Below, piece by piece: positions 1 through 6,504 of a stretch of 6,652 nucleotides of DNA. The translations under genes and the position numbers were made by a program. The notes below the pieces were generated by a model, which was not told the DNA's origin, made no database searches, and was given only the letters and a program-made list of their open reading frames with translations. How positions within the stretch are numbered: the stretch's first letter is position 1; every line of letters begins with the position of its first letter. This DNA comes from an uncultured Bacteroidota bacterium (GTDB lineage Bacteria; Bacteroidota; Bacteroidia; Chitinophagales; S012-47): contig CAJXXO010000148.1 of assembly GCA_913062655.1 (NCBI GenBank), forward strand, positions 1-6,652, written 5' to 3'.

Positions 1-506
1 TGATCTATCTGGTGTTGGCCGCCCAGTTTGAGAGTTTCCGGGATCCGCTGATCATCCTGTTTACGGTTCCGCTGGCATTAGCCGGGGCTGTATGGTCCCT
101 CTCCCTCTTTGGGGAAACCCTGAATATCTTTAGCCAGATTGGGATTATCATGTTGATTGGTTTGGTTTCGAAAAACGGAATTTTAATCGTGGAATTTGCC
201 AATCAGCGTAAGGCAGCCGGGTTACCTGTGCGGGAGGCGATAGTAGACGCAGCCGTAGCTCGCTTCCGCCCGATCCTGATGACCAGTTTGTCTACCATAC
301 TGGGTACGCTACCCATTGCGCTGGCGCTGGGTGCAGGGTCGGAGAGCCGCGTATCGATGGGTATTGCGATCATTGGGGGACTATTGTTTGCCACCATACT
401 TACACTTTTTGTCATTCCCGCCATTTACTCTTACATATCGGACGAAGGAAAATCGGTATCCAATGTGGCTGCCGCCAGTGCTGAACCTGAAAAAGTGGAC
501 GCATGA
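1..506 (+). CDS. RND-family efflux transporter, inner-membrane permease (C-terminal 167 residues; 5' end outside window)
   Basis: This is the end of a proton-driven RND pump of the hydrophobe/amphiphile efflux (AcrB-like) type, which passes substrates from the inner membrane or periplasm to an outer-membrane channel. The first complete codon is at base 3, and the frame stays open to the window edge, so the gene is cut by the window and not by a mutation. Three hydrophobic segments match the last helices of the family: residues about 16-36, 42-64 and 90-140 (the last probably two helices). The segment GLVSKNGILIVEFANQ carries Lys57, which aligns with AcrB Lys940 of the proton relay; RFRPILMTS supplies Arg87 and Thr94, aligning with AcrB Arg971 and Thr978. 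Full family members are about 1,000-1,050 residues, so about one sixth is visible. The hydrophilic tail (last 20 or so residues) is probably cytoplasmic. The stop overlaps the next gene's start (ATGA), implying one operon with translational coupling. Substrate cannot be inferred. Confidence 0.95.
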   Translation, partial: IYLVLAAQFESFRDPLIILFTVPLALAGAVWSLSLFGETLNIFSQIGIIMLIGLVSKNGILIVEFANQRKAAGLPVREAIVDAAVARFRPILMTSLSTILGTLPIALALGAGSESRVSMGIAIIGGLLFATILTLFVIPAIYSYISDEGKSVSNVAAASAEPEKVDA

Positions 507-1801
507 GAATAGGGATCATCGTAATTGGGCTATTGGCTGGATATACCGTGGCAGCGCAGGATACCTTGCAGCTAAGGCAAGCCATTGGGCTGGCACTGGA
601 AAACAATTTTGCCATTCAAATTGCGGAGAAGCGGGCGCAGGTGGCCAGTAATAATGCGGTGCCTGGTGAAGCAGGGATGTTGCCCAATGTGAATGTATCT
701 GCCGACCAGTCCTGGTCGGTACAGAATTTCAACCAGCAGTTCATTAGTGGTGATGAGGTCGTCCGCTCTGGCGCCAATTCTAACAATACAACGGCATTGG
801 CCCAGTTGGACTGGACGCTTTTTGACGGGCTGCGCATGTTCACTACCCTCGACCGGCTGCAAGAACTGGAAGCCTTTGGCAATCTGCAGGTGCAGGCACA
901 GATACTGGAGACGGTAGCTGCCGTACACCGGGTCTATTTTAATCTGGTACAATTACAAAAGCAAGTGCGGGTATACGAGCAAGCCCTGGCCTTGTCAGCG
1001 GAAAGGGTGCAGATTGCGGAGGATAAATTTAACCTGGGTAGCGGCTCTCGGTTGGAGTTGCTGCAAGCGCAGGTGGATTACAATACGGATCGCAATACCT
1101 TGCTAACAGGCCGTGAACAGCTACGCAACGCACAGATCAATCTAAGCAATGTGATCGGCTTTGGTCCGCAGCAGCGCTGGGTGGCACGAGATACCATTGC
1201 TGTTGATCCCTCGCTATTGTATGCTCCGCTGCGTGAGCAAATGTTGGGTGAAAACTATACTCTGCTGCAAGCCCGATCGCAACAACGTGTTGCGCAGCTC
1301 TCTGTAGAAGAAGCGAAAGGTTTGCGCTACCCCGAGGTAGGCTTCACTACCAACTATCGGTTCAACCGATCTGCTGCAGAGGCCGGGTTCGTGCTATCCA
1401 GCCAGACCGATGGCTTTACCTACGGTTTTGGGTTGACGATGCCGGTTTTCAATGGGTTTCAGATCAATCGGCAGATTAAGAATGCCCAGTTGGAAGCCGA
1501 GGCAATAGCCTTGGAAGAAGAGCAATTGCGCATCCAATTGGAAAATGAGTTGGCCTCCATTTTTACTGCCTACGAAAACAACAAGGAATTGGTGGAACTG
1601 GAAGCGGCCAACCTGGCGGTAGCTAGCGAAAATCTCGATGTTGCATTGGAGAGCTATGAGCTGGGTATCATTTCCGCACTCGAATTGCGTGATATTCAAA
1701 ACAATTATGTGTTGGCACAAAACCGGTTGCTACAGGCACAATACCGTCTCAAGGTGGCCGAAATTGACCTTAAGGCCTTGTCGCGTACCCTGGAATGGTA
1801 G
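503..1801 (+). CDS. TolC-family outer-membrane efflux protein
   Basis: This is the outer-membrane channel partner of the preceding RND pump. The 432-residue length is normal for the OEP (outer membrane efflux protein) family. Residues 1-19 form a short signal peptide (basic Arg2, hydrophobic core 4-17, cleavage likely near VAA-QD). Two internal repeats are visible, as expected for a trimeric barrel with a periplasmic helical tunnel. The first spans about 20-215 with the barrel-edge motif DWTLFDG (103-109) and a long helix through YFNLVQLQKQ (145-154) to LELLQAQVDYN (184-194). The second spans about 245-430 with MPVFNGF (313-319) and a helix ending in LGIISALELRDIQNNYVLAQ (387-406). The Leu-Gly-X-Hydrophobic-Ser turn occurs in both halves (LGSGS and LGIIS). 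The start is the ATG inside the ATGA overlap; there is no good Shine-Dalgarno sequence, so coupling to RND translation is likely. The family is clear; an exact ortholog and the exported compound are not. Confidence 0.95.
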   Translation: MRIGIIVIGLLAGYTVAAQDTLQLRQAIGLALENNFAIQIAEKRAQVASNNAVPGEAGMLPNVNVSADQSWSVQNFNQQFISGDEVVRSGANSNNTTALAQLDWTLFDGLRMFTTLDRLQELEAFGNLQVQAQILETVAAVHRVYFNLVQLQKQVRVYEQALALSAERVQIAEDKFNLGSGSRLELLQAQVDYNTDRNTLLTGREQLRNAQINLSNVIGFGPQQRWVARDTIAVDPSLLYAPLREQMLGENYTLLQARSQQRVAQLSVEEAKGLRYPEVGFTTNYRFNRSAAEAGFVLSSQTDGFTYGFGLTMPVFNGFQINRQIKNAQLEAEAIALEEEQLRIQLENELASIFTAYENNKELVELEAANLAVASENLDVALESYELGIISALELRDIQNNYVLAQNRLLQAQYRLKVAEIDLKALSRTLEW

Positions 1802-1807
1802 TTTTTT
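1786..1807 (+). terminator. Weak candidate intrinsic terminator at the end of the efflux operon
   Basis: TACC (1786-1789) pairs with GGTA (1797-1800) around a 7-base loop, followed after one G by six T (1802-1807). The hairpin includes the last codons and most of the stop codon of the TolC gene. The stem is only 4 bp, so the case rests mainly on the T tract and its place at the end of the operon. Confidence 0.25.
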
Positions 1808-1816
1808 CAGCTTGGC

Positions 1817-1841
1817 CGGAACTATTTGTAGTATTTTTCCG
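1817..1841 (+). terminator. Second weak hairpin plus T tract downstream of the TolC gene
   Basis: ACTA (1821-1824) pairs with TAGT (1829-1832) around a TTTG loop, followed by A and five T (1834-1838). A longer alternative fold pairs CGGAA (1817-1821) with TTCCG (1837-1841), keeping the inner CTA/TAG pairs with a bulge. Either fold could end transcription of the efflux operon before the next gene. The stems are short and A/T-rich, so this is a suggestion only. Confidence 0.25.
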
Positions 1842-1897
1842 TAAACAATTCTGGTTTTTATACCGCAGCCCGCCCAACGGATACTTGCGTAACCTCT

Positions 1898-1903
1898 AGG
1901 AAA
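1898..1903 (+). promoter_or_regulatory. Ribosome binding site supporting the 1907 start
   Basis: AGGAAA lies three bases before the ATG at 1907 (five from AGGA). It is the only clear Shine-Dalgarno-like match near a start in this window, and it favours 1907 over the in-frame ATG at 1928, which is preceded by GAAAATGT. Confidence 0.4.
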
Positions 1904-1906
1904 TCC

Positions 1907-2623
1907 ATGATTTGTAATCGAAAATGTATGAGGTATCACACCTATACCCTGGTGGCTTTTTTGCTGCTGTCATTATTATCTATGCCCTTGCAGGCCAATA
2001 ATCCTGTGAAGGCTGAACTTCCCGAGCTCACTCCGGCTGCCCACTATCAGTTATACAACGACCTGTCGGGGGAAGCCAAACCGAGTTTCACCGCCTTTTC
2101 GTTGGCGCTGCAAGGCTATCAGGCACTGGAAGCCCAGGCACAGCGCGCCATAATCACCGTCATCGATTTCTCGTTGCCTTCTTCCGAAAAGCGGATGTGG
2201 ATCATCGACCTTGAAAAGCAGGTCATTCTCCACCATACTTATGTAGCGCACGGCAAAAATACCGGCACTTTGATGGCCAAGCGCTTCTCCAACATACCGC
2301 AGTCCCTGCAAAGCAGCCTGGGTTTCTACCAAACCGACAATGTGTATTATGGTAAGCATGGCCGTTCTCTTCGACTGAATGGACTGGAGTCGGGCATCAA
2401 TGACAAGGCCCGTGAACGGGCGATTGTCTTGCACGGTGCCGATTATGCTACAGAAGCATTTGTGAAGCGGCAAGGTCGGTTGGGGCGTAGTTTTGGGTGT
2501 CCGGCTGTACCACGCCAGGAAACCGATGCCATTATCGATTGGATTAAAGAGGGCACATTGCTCTTCATCTATCATCCTGATCCGGCTTACCTGTCGGCAT
2601 CACCGGTATTGCATACCAGCTAG
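1907..2623 (+). CDS. Exported murein L,D-transpeptidase catalytic-domain protein (YkuD_2 type)
   Basis: This protein probably acts on peptidoglycan stem peptides in the periplasm with a catalytic cysteine (L,D-transpeptidase or L,D-carboxypeptidase chemistry). A signal peptide is evident: Arg5/Lys6/Arg9, a hydrophobic core at about 15-27, and cleavage near LQA-NN (30/31). The catalytic domain runs from about 80 to 225. MWIIDLEKQVILHHTYVAHG (97-116) is the first sheet. VLHGADY (174-180) supplies His176, and GRSFGCPAV (193-201) supplies the likely nucleophile Cys198 with Arg194 and Ser195. This HGADY/GRSxGCPA pattern fits PF13645 rather than classical YkuD, and 238 residues is usual for that group. 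The ATG at 1928 would also give a usable signal peptide; 1907 is preferred for its ribosome binding site. The 105-bp gap from the TolC gene, with weak hairpins between, suggests a separate transcript, but no convincing promoter was found. It converges on another L,D-transpeptidase gene, sharing stop bases. Exact reaction is inferred. Confidence 0.9.
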   Translation: MICNRKCMRYHTYTLVAFLLLSLLSMPLQANNPVKAELPELTPAAHYQLYNDLSGEAKPSFTAFSLALQGYQALEAQAQRAIITVIDFSLPSSEKRMWIIDLEKQVILHHTYVAHGKNTGTLMAKRFSNIPQSLQSSLGFYQTDNVYYGKHGRSLRLNGLESGINDKARERAIVLHGADYATEAFVKRQGRLGRSFGCPAVPRQETDAIIDWIKEGTLLFIYHPDPAYLSASPVLHTS

Positions 2624-2629
2624 TATACT
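2605..2629. other. Convergent gene junction with shared CTAG stop and short inverted repeats
   Basis: CTAG at 2620-2623 is its own reverse complement and provides TAG to both converging genes, so there is no intergenic space. Just before it, GGTAT (2605-2609) and ATACC (2613-2617) form a 5-bp stem with a 3-base loop. Just after, AGTATACT (2622-2629) is a perfect 8-bp palindrome. No T tract follows the stem on either strand, so an intrinsic terminator cannot be claimed; any transcription stop must lie inside coding sequence. Confidence 0.55.
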
Positions 2630-4191
2630 GTCATAGGGGCGATCAAAGCCTCATAGATCGGTTCGTCTAATGCGTACACATCTTTTCGGTATTGTACCTG
2701 ACCGGTGGACCCCATCCAACTGGTAAAGTACATAATATGCACGTCTGGCTGTTCTCGCAAGCGCACTGTATGGGTGTTAGCGGAGTCAACGGCTGCCTGA
2801 ATGCTCGTGCTATCCCAGCCTAAGTGCGCCAATACTACTTCTGCCATTGCCAAAGGTTCGCATACCCGAATACAGCCACTACTGAAGGTTCGTGTCGATC
2901 GCTCGAATAGGTCGCGGTTGGGGGTATCGTGCATGTAAATGAGGTAGGGGTTGGGAAACATGAATTTAATCTGACCAAGGGCATTGTTTGGCCCCGGATC
3001 CTGGACAAACCGGAAGTGGCGAACAGACGGGTCATTCCAGTCTTGCAAAAGGGGATCCACCTTTTCCATTTTCTGATTGTAGGCAGCGATATTGCGGCTG
3101 GAGAGGTATTGGACATCTTTCCGCACTGCGGGGAGTACATCTTCCAACTTAATGGTAGGGGGAATGGTCCAAGTGGGGTTGAACTCCACAAAGCGCATGC
3201 GAGCGCTGAAGATGGGGGTCTTTCTTGCGGGCTTTCCCACTATCACATCATGTCGGGCTACTACTTGTCCTTCTTTTACGATGTACAGCACAAAGTCAGC
3301 AATATTCACAATCACGTAGTAATCACTGAACATAGCCGGAAGCCAGCGCCACCGTTCCAGGTTGACCATCACGGTTTGTATCCGGTCCTGTCGGCTTTTA
3401 TGCAGCATGGCTTGTGTAGACTGCCCAATGATGCCATCGATAATAAGTCCGTGCCGCTGCTGAAAACGATGCACTCCTGCTTGTAGTTGGTCATCATAAA
3501 CCCAGCTGCTGGTGTCTCCCGAAAAGTCACCGGTGGCGATGAGAATTTGGCGTAATCGCGGGATGTGCGGGTGTACGGTATCTGGATAGAGGACACCCTG
3601 CATCTCCCAGGCCGGCCAGTCTGATCGAAAATGCAGATGGCGCAACTCATACAACAAGCGATAATAATCGGGCCACTTCGGTCGAACGGAATCCAATGCC
3701 AGGTACAAGTTATTGGCTCCCAGGGCGCGCTCCAGGTGAGCTACCGGTTGGCCCGTTTCAATGTCAAGGTGGCAATTGGGGTCTATCATTTCCGGGTTCA
3801 CCTTGCCGGAGGTGATGTGGTAGAGCAACAAAAGCATACCATCTGATGCCAACAGATCCAGGTGGGCTTGCTCCTCCGGAGTGCGGACCGGCTGCCGCGC
3901 TAACTGCTGAACGGTTTGGTAATGGTAATCATCAGGGCGGAGCCCTTCCCAGCCGCTTTCACCGATGACCCGCAGCCACTGCTCCAATCGGTCTCCGTGC
4001 CATACCAGGCCCCGATCTTCTTGCGCATAGAAAGCCACCACATGCCCATAGGCCCGAACGGGCTCATCTTCCACCTCCAGGTAGGTATGGGCCAACCACG
4101 CCACCTCATCTCTCAATTGCTGGTAGGCGGGTACATAAGCCTCCTGAAGGAAACGCATCAATAATAACCACCAAAGAGCCATACTGGTCAT
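2620..4191 (-). CDS. L,D-transpeptidase family protein (YcbB/LdtD-like: scaffold, peptidoglycan-binding and YkuD domains)
   Basis: This is a penicillin-insensitive crosslinking enzyme type that forms 3-3 bonds between meso-diaminopimelate residues of peptidoglycan stems in the periplasm. Domain order in its 523 residues matches YcbB: an N-terminal scaffold region (about 40-190, with GLRPDDYHY at 83-91), a PG_binding_1 repeat (about 208-263, with VHRFQQRHGLIIDGIIGQST) and a YkuD catalytic domain (about 290-455). Within the last, a capping-loop insertion lies at about 349-385, IYMHDTP (418-424) gives His421, and RTFSSGCIRV (434-443) gives catalytic Cys440 and Arg442. E. coli YcbB is longer (about 615). 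The start is bounded: an in-frame TGA lies at 4195-4197, so translation cannot begin further upstream; ATG at 4182 is an alternative. The N-terminus has only a short hydrophobic patch (residues 4-15, interrupted by Arg13) and no basic leader, so export is not obvious. The gene lies 18 bp after rsmI on the same strand, probably one operon, with no own Shine-Dalgarno sequence. Confidence 0.93.
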   Translation of the reverse strand: MTSMALWWLLLMRFLQEAYVPAYQQLRDEVAWLAHTYLEVEDEPVRAYGHVVAFYAQEDRGLVWHGDRLEQWLRVIGESGWEGLRPDDYHYQTVQQLARQPVRTPEEQAHLDLLASDGMLLLLYHITSGKVNPEMIDPNCHLDIETGQPVAHLERALGANNLYLALDSVRPKWPDYYRLLYELRHLHFRSDWPAWEMQGVLYPDTVHPHIPRLRQILIATGDFSGDTSSWVYDDQLQAGVHRFQQRHGLIIDGIIGQSTQAMLHKSRQDRIQTVMVNLERWRWLPAMFSDYYVIVNIADFVLYIVKEGQVVARHDVIVGKPARKTPIFSARMRFVEFNPTWTIPPTIKLEDVLPAVRKDVQYLSSRNIAAYNQKMEKVDPLLQDWNDPSVRHFRFVQDPGPNNALGQIKFMFPNPYLIYMHDTPNRDLFERSTRTFSSGCIRVCEPLAMAEVVLAHLGWDSTSIQAAVDSANTHTVRLREQPDVHIMYFTSWMGSTGQVQYRKDVYALDEPIYEALIAPMTVY

Positions 4192-4209
4192 GGGTCAGGG
4201 TTTGGAGAC

Positions 4210-4878
4210 TCAGGCACCTCCCACCACAATCACAAACTCTCCTTTCACAGGATGGTGAGTGAAGTGGTCGATCAATTCCGCTATTGAGCCTCGTATGGTT
4301 TCTTCATATAGTTTGCTAATCTCGCGGGATACCGATGCGGGCCTTTCTGTGCCAAAGTGCTCCGCCATTTGCGTTAGGGTCTTCACCAGTCGATGGGGCG
4401 ACTCATAAAAGACCATCGTCCGTTCCTCAGCAGCCAAAGCTTTCAGTTTGGTTTGCCGACCCTTTTTGTGGGGCAAAAAGCCTTCGAAACAGAAGCGGTC
4501 ATTGGGCAACCCCGATACCACCAAGGCCGGAATGATAGCCGTTGGGCCGGGTAGGCACTCCACGGGTATTTTGGCTGCTATTGCCGCACGTACCAACAGA
4601 AAGCCGGGATCGGAAATACCGGGGGTGCCGGCATCGGTCACCATGCCGAGGGTTTCCCCGGCTTGCAATCGCGCCACCACTTTGTCCAGCACCTTGTGCT
4701 CATTCGCCTGGTGAAAGGCCGTCATGGGTACCTGTAGGTTGAGGTGCTGCAGCAAGCGACCGGTTACCCGTGTATCTTCCGCCAGCAGACCATCCACCGT
4801 CTTCAGCGCTTCGATGGCGCGCAGCGTGATGTCTTGCAAATTGCCAATGGGGGTTGGTATGAGTATAAGTCGACCCAT
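4210..4878 (-). CDS. rsmI: 16S rRNA (cytidine(1402)-2'-O)-methyltransferase RsmI
   Basis: RsmI uses S-adenosylmethionine to methylate the 2'-O of C1402 in the decoding centre of 16S rRNA, acting in the cytoplasm on the small subunit. Family signatures are all present in the 222 residues: PTPIGNLQDIT (8-18), LLAEDTR (31-37), TDAGTPGISDPG (81-92, the tetrapyrrole-methylase-type SAM loop), LPGPTA (109-114), FYESPHR (157-163), SREISKLYEE (184-193) and the final strand KGEFVIVV (212-219). It ends directly after this core and lacks the roughly 60-residue C-terminal extension of E. coli RsmI (286 residues). The shorter form is, as far as I know, common in Bacteroidota, so I do not read it as truncation. 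The start fits the family, whose proteins begin a few residues before PTPIGN. It is probably the first gene of a two-gene operon with the L,D-transpeptidase 18 bp downstream, and is divergent from pepD. A -7 box ends four bases before the ATG. Confidence 0.97.
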   Translation of the reverse strand: MGRLILIPTPIGNLQDITLRAIEALKTVDGLLAEDTRVTGRLLQHLNLQVPMTAFHQANEHKVLDKVVARLQAGETLGMVTDAGTPGISDPGFLLVRAAIAAKIPVECLPGPTAIIPALVVSGLPNDRFCFEGFLPHKKGRQTKLKALAAEERTMVFYESPHRLVKTLTQMAEHFGTERPASVSREISKLYEETIRGSIAELIDHFTHHPVKGEFVIVVGGA

Positions 4879-4882
4879 AAGG

Positions 4883-4890
4883 CAAAGCTA
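4883..4890 (-). promoter_or_regulatory. Bacteroidota-type -7 promoter element for rsmI
   Basis: Read on the minus strand, these bases are TAGCTTTG, a perfect match to the Bacteroidota housekeeping -7 consensus TAnnTTTG. Only CCTT separates it from the rsmI ATG, so the transcript would start at or within a few bases of the start codon. No TTG is found at the usual -33 distance; that space is taken by an inverted repeat, so the upstream contact may be weak or replaced by a regulator. Confidence 0.5.
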
Positions 4891-4905
4891 CATATTCAGA
4901 ATATG
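4891..4905. promoter_or_regulatory. Perfect 15-bp inverted repeat (possible operator) in the rsmI promoter
   Basis: CATATTC-A-GAATATG has perfect 7-bp arms around one base. It abuts the rsmI -7 box and fills the spacer between -7 and -33, where a bound dimeric regulator would block RNA polymerase. No regulator gene is present in the window. The symmetry is seen directly; an operator role is inferred. Confidence 0.4.
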
Positions 4906-4924
4906 GACTTTACCGATTAAAGTC
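4906..4924. promoter_or_regulatory. Second perfect inverted repeat, 7-bp arms and 5-base spacer
   Basis: GACTTTA (4906-4912), CCGAT, TAAAGTC (4918-4924). It begins at the base after the first inverted repeat ends. Its last base also starts CACCGGTG (4924-4931), a perfect 8-bp palindrome. The arms differ from those of the first repeat, so these are not two copies of one operator. They may be sites for different proteins or small RNA hairpins. It lies at about the -33 region of the rsmI promoter. Confidence 0.4.
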
Positions 4925-4960
4925 ACCGGTGGAACGCTACGGGCTGCCATCGATATGCCG

Positions 4961-4968
4961 TACCTTAG
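4961..4968 (+). promoter_or_regulatory. Possible -7 element for pepD
   Basis: TACCTTAG matches TAnnTTTG with one mismatch (A for the third T). It would put the transcription start near 4973-4976 and give a leader of roughly 20-25 bases. No TTG is visible at -33. Its position downstream of the in-frame ATG at 4955 supports 4997 as the true pepD start. Confidence 0.3.
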
Positions 4969-4996
4969 TGCAATCCGAAAATTTAATGCGAAAAAC

Positions 4997-6460
4997 ATGA
5001 GTCAAGCCGTAAGAAACCTGGAGCCAAAAGCATTGTGGAATCACTTTGCCGATCTGAATGAAGTGCCTCGTCCTTCGAAGAAAGAGGAGAAAGTGATCGC
5101 TTTCATGAAGGCCTTTGGTGAGCAACTGGGTTTGGAAACGATTGTTGATGATGCGGGCAATGTGATTATTCGTAAGCCTGCTTCACCAGGCATGGAAGAT
5201 CGTACACCGATCATCATGCAGGCCCACCTAGACATGGTGCACCAGAAGAATAATGATACGGACTTTGACTTTGCCACCCAAGGGATCGACATGTATGTAG
5301 ATGGGGACTGGGTGAAAGCCAAGGGCACTACCCTGGGCGCAGACAATGGCCTGGGCGTAGCATCAATCATGACCATCCTGGCGAGTGATGATATTCCACA
5401 TCCGGCTATGGATGCCTTGTTTACCATCGATGAGGAAACCGGCATGACGGGGGCAGAAGCGTTGCAAGGCGGTATGCTGAACGGTAAGATCCTCCTCAAT
5501 CTTGACACGGAAGACGATGATGAAATAACCATCGGTTGTGCCGGTGGTATTGACGTAACCGCCAAGCGCTCCGTACCTATGGAGGCAACACCGGGCGGTG
5601 TGCAGGCGTATGAGGTAAAGGTGAAAGGCTTGTCAGGCGGCCACTCGGGTATGGATATCCACCTGGGCCGCGGCAATGCCAACAAGCTGATGAACCGCAT
5701 CCTCTGGATGGCGGGCCGGCAGTTGGGCCTGCGACTGAGCCACCTCGATGGCGGTGGACTGCGCAATGCCATTCCTCGTGAGTCTACGGCTACGGTAACG
5801 GTGCCGGGCGATCAGGCGGCACAGTTTGAAGGCGCATTAGCGACCTGGGGCGATGAACTCAAAGCCGAGTACAAAACCACCGATCCCGATCTGGCAGTGG
5901 AATACCACAAAGTGGATACCCCCGCACAGGTGACTACACTCGAGTTTCAGCAGCAATTGTTCAATGCCGTTTATGCCTGTCCGCATGGCATCTATCGCAT
6001 GAGCCCGGATATCGAAGATCTGGTACAGACCTCTAACAATATCGCCCGTGTACTGGTAGCCGAAGGCGAGTGCACGGTGATGTGCCTCACCCGCAGCGCA
6101 GTGGATACCGAGAAGATGGACCTGGCGCAAGCCATTCAGGCCAATTTTGAGCAGATGGGTGCTAAGGTGGAGTTTGCCGGTTCCTATCCCGGTTGGACAC
6201 CCAACCCTGATGCCGCGATTGTAGACTTGATGCACCAGACCTACAAGGAGCTGTTCAGCGAAGAACCTAAGGTATTGGCCTGTCATGCCGGACTGGAGTG
6301 TGGTATTCTGGGTACCAATTACCCGGACGTGGAGATGATCAGCTTTGGGCCCAACATCAAGGGTGCCCACAGCCCGGTTGAGCGCACGCAGATCAGTTCG
6401 GTACAGAAGTACTGGAAGCTACTGCTCACCACTTTGGAGCGCATACCAAAGGCGGGGTAG
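4997..6460 (+). CDS. pepD: Aminoacyl-histidine dipeptidase (peptidase D, M20 family)
   Basis: This is a cytosolic metallo-dipeptidase that cleaves dipeptides such as Xaa-His (carnosine-like) in the last step of peptide breakdown. The 487 residues match E. coli PepD (485). Two M20 parts are visible: a metal-binding catalytic domain (about 1-185 and 395-487) and an inserted lid domain (about 200-390, with GLSGGHSGMDIHLGRGNA at 211-228). Metal ligands and catalytic residues are intact and sit at a constant offset of three from Vibrio PepD: His77 and Asp79 (QAHLDMV), Asp116 (LGADNG), Glu146/Glu147 (DEET), Asp170 (NLDTEDDDE) and His458 (GAHSP). The reading frame stays open 91 codons upstream, but that stretch runs antisense to rsmI and has no family similarity. 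ATG 4997 fits the family N-terminus (LEPKALWNHFADLNEVPRPS) and follows an A-rich leader without a Shine-Dalgarno match. It is divergent from rsmI across 118 bp and appears monocistronic within the window. Confidence 0.97.
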   Translation: MSQAVRNLEPKALWNHFADLNEVPRPSKKEEKVIAFMKAFGEQLGLETIVDDAGNVIIRKPASPGMEDRTPIIMQAHLDMVHQKNNDTDFDFATQGIDMYVDGDWVKAKGTTLGADNGLGVASIMTILASDDIPHPAMDALFTIDEETGMTGAEALQGGMLNGKILLNLDTEDDDEITIGCAGGIDVTAKRSVPMEATPGGVQAYEVKVKGLSGGHSGMDIHLGRGNANKLMNRILWMAGRQLGLRLSHLDGGGLRNAIPRESTATVTVPGDQAAQFEGALATWGDELKAEYKTTDPDLAVEYHKVDTPAQVTTLEFQQQLFNAVYACPHGIYRMSPDIEDLVQTSNNIARVLVAEGECTVMCLTRSAVDTEKMDLAQAIQANFEQMGAKVEFAGSYPGWTPNPDAAIVDLMHQTYKELFSEEPKVLACHAGLECGILGTNYPDVEMISFGPNIKGAHSPVERTQISSVQKYWKLLLTTLERIPKAG

Positions 6461-6504
6461 GGGCACATCTCTGCTCAGTCCATCGATTTTAGAACCCGTC
6501 ACTG

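Noticed and set aside
1812..1839. TTG-N17-TATTTTTC as a promoter for the YkuD_2 gene
   Set aside because: The -7 match to TAnnTTTG lacks the final G and overlaps the hairpin/T-tract region; in such A/T-rich sequence this could easily arise by chance.
2051..2575. 174-codon open frame antisense to the YkuD_2 gene
   Set aside because: It lies entirely within a well-supported gene and its translation shows no domain, signal or family motif.
2929..3486. 185-codon open frame antisense to the YcbB-like gene
   Set aside because: It is a shadow frame over the catalytic and peptidoglycan-binding domains of a clear gene; nothing recognisable is encoded.
4724..4996. 91-codon in-frame upstream extension of pepD, antisense to rsmI
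   Set aside because: The extension has no family similarity, covers the start of the clearly coding rsmI, and would make PepD 578 residues rather than the usual 485 or so; ATG 4997 fits the family N-terminus.
5041..5772. 243-codon open frame antisense to pepD
   Set aside because: It is a shadow of the pepD codon structure, rich in Ser, Pro and Arg with no recognisable domain; the plus-strand protein has all catalytic residues.
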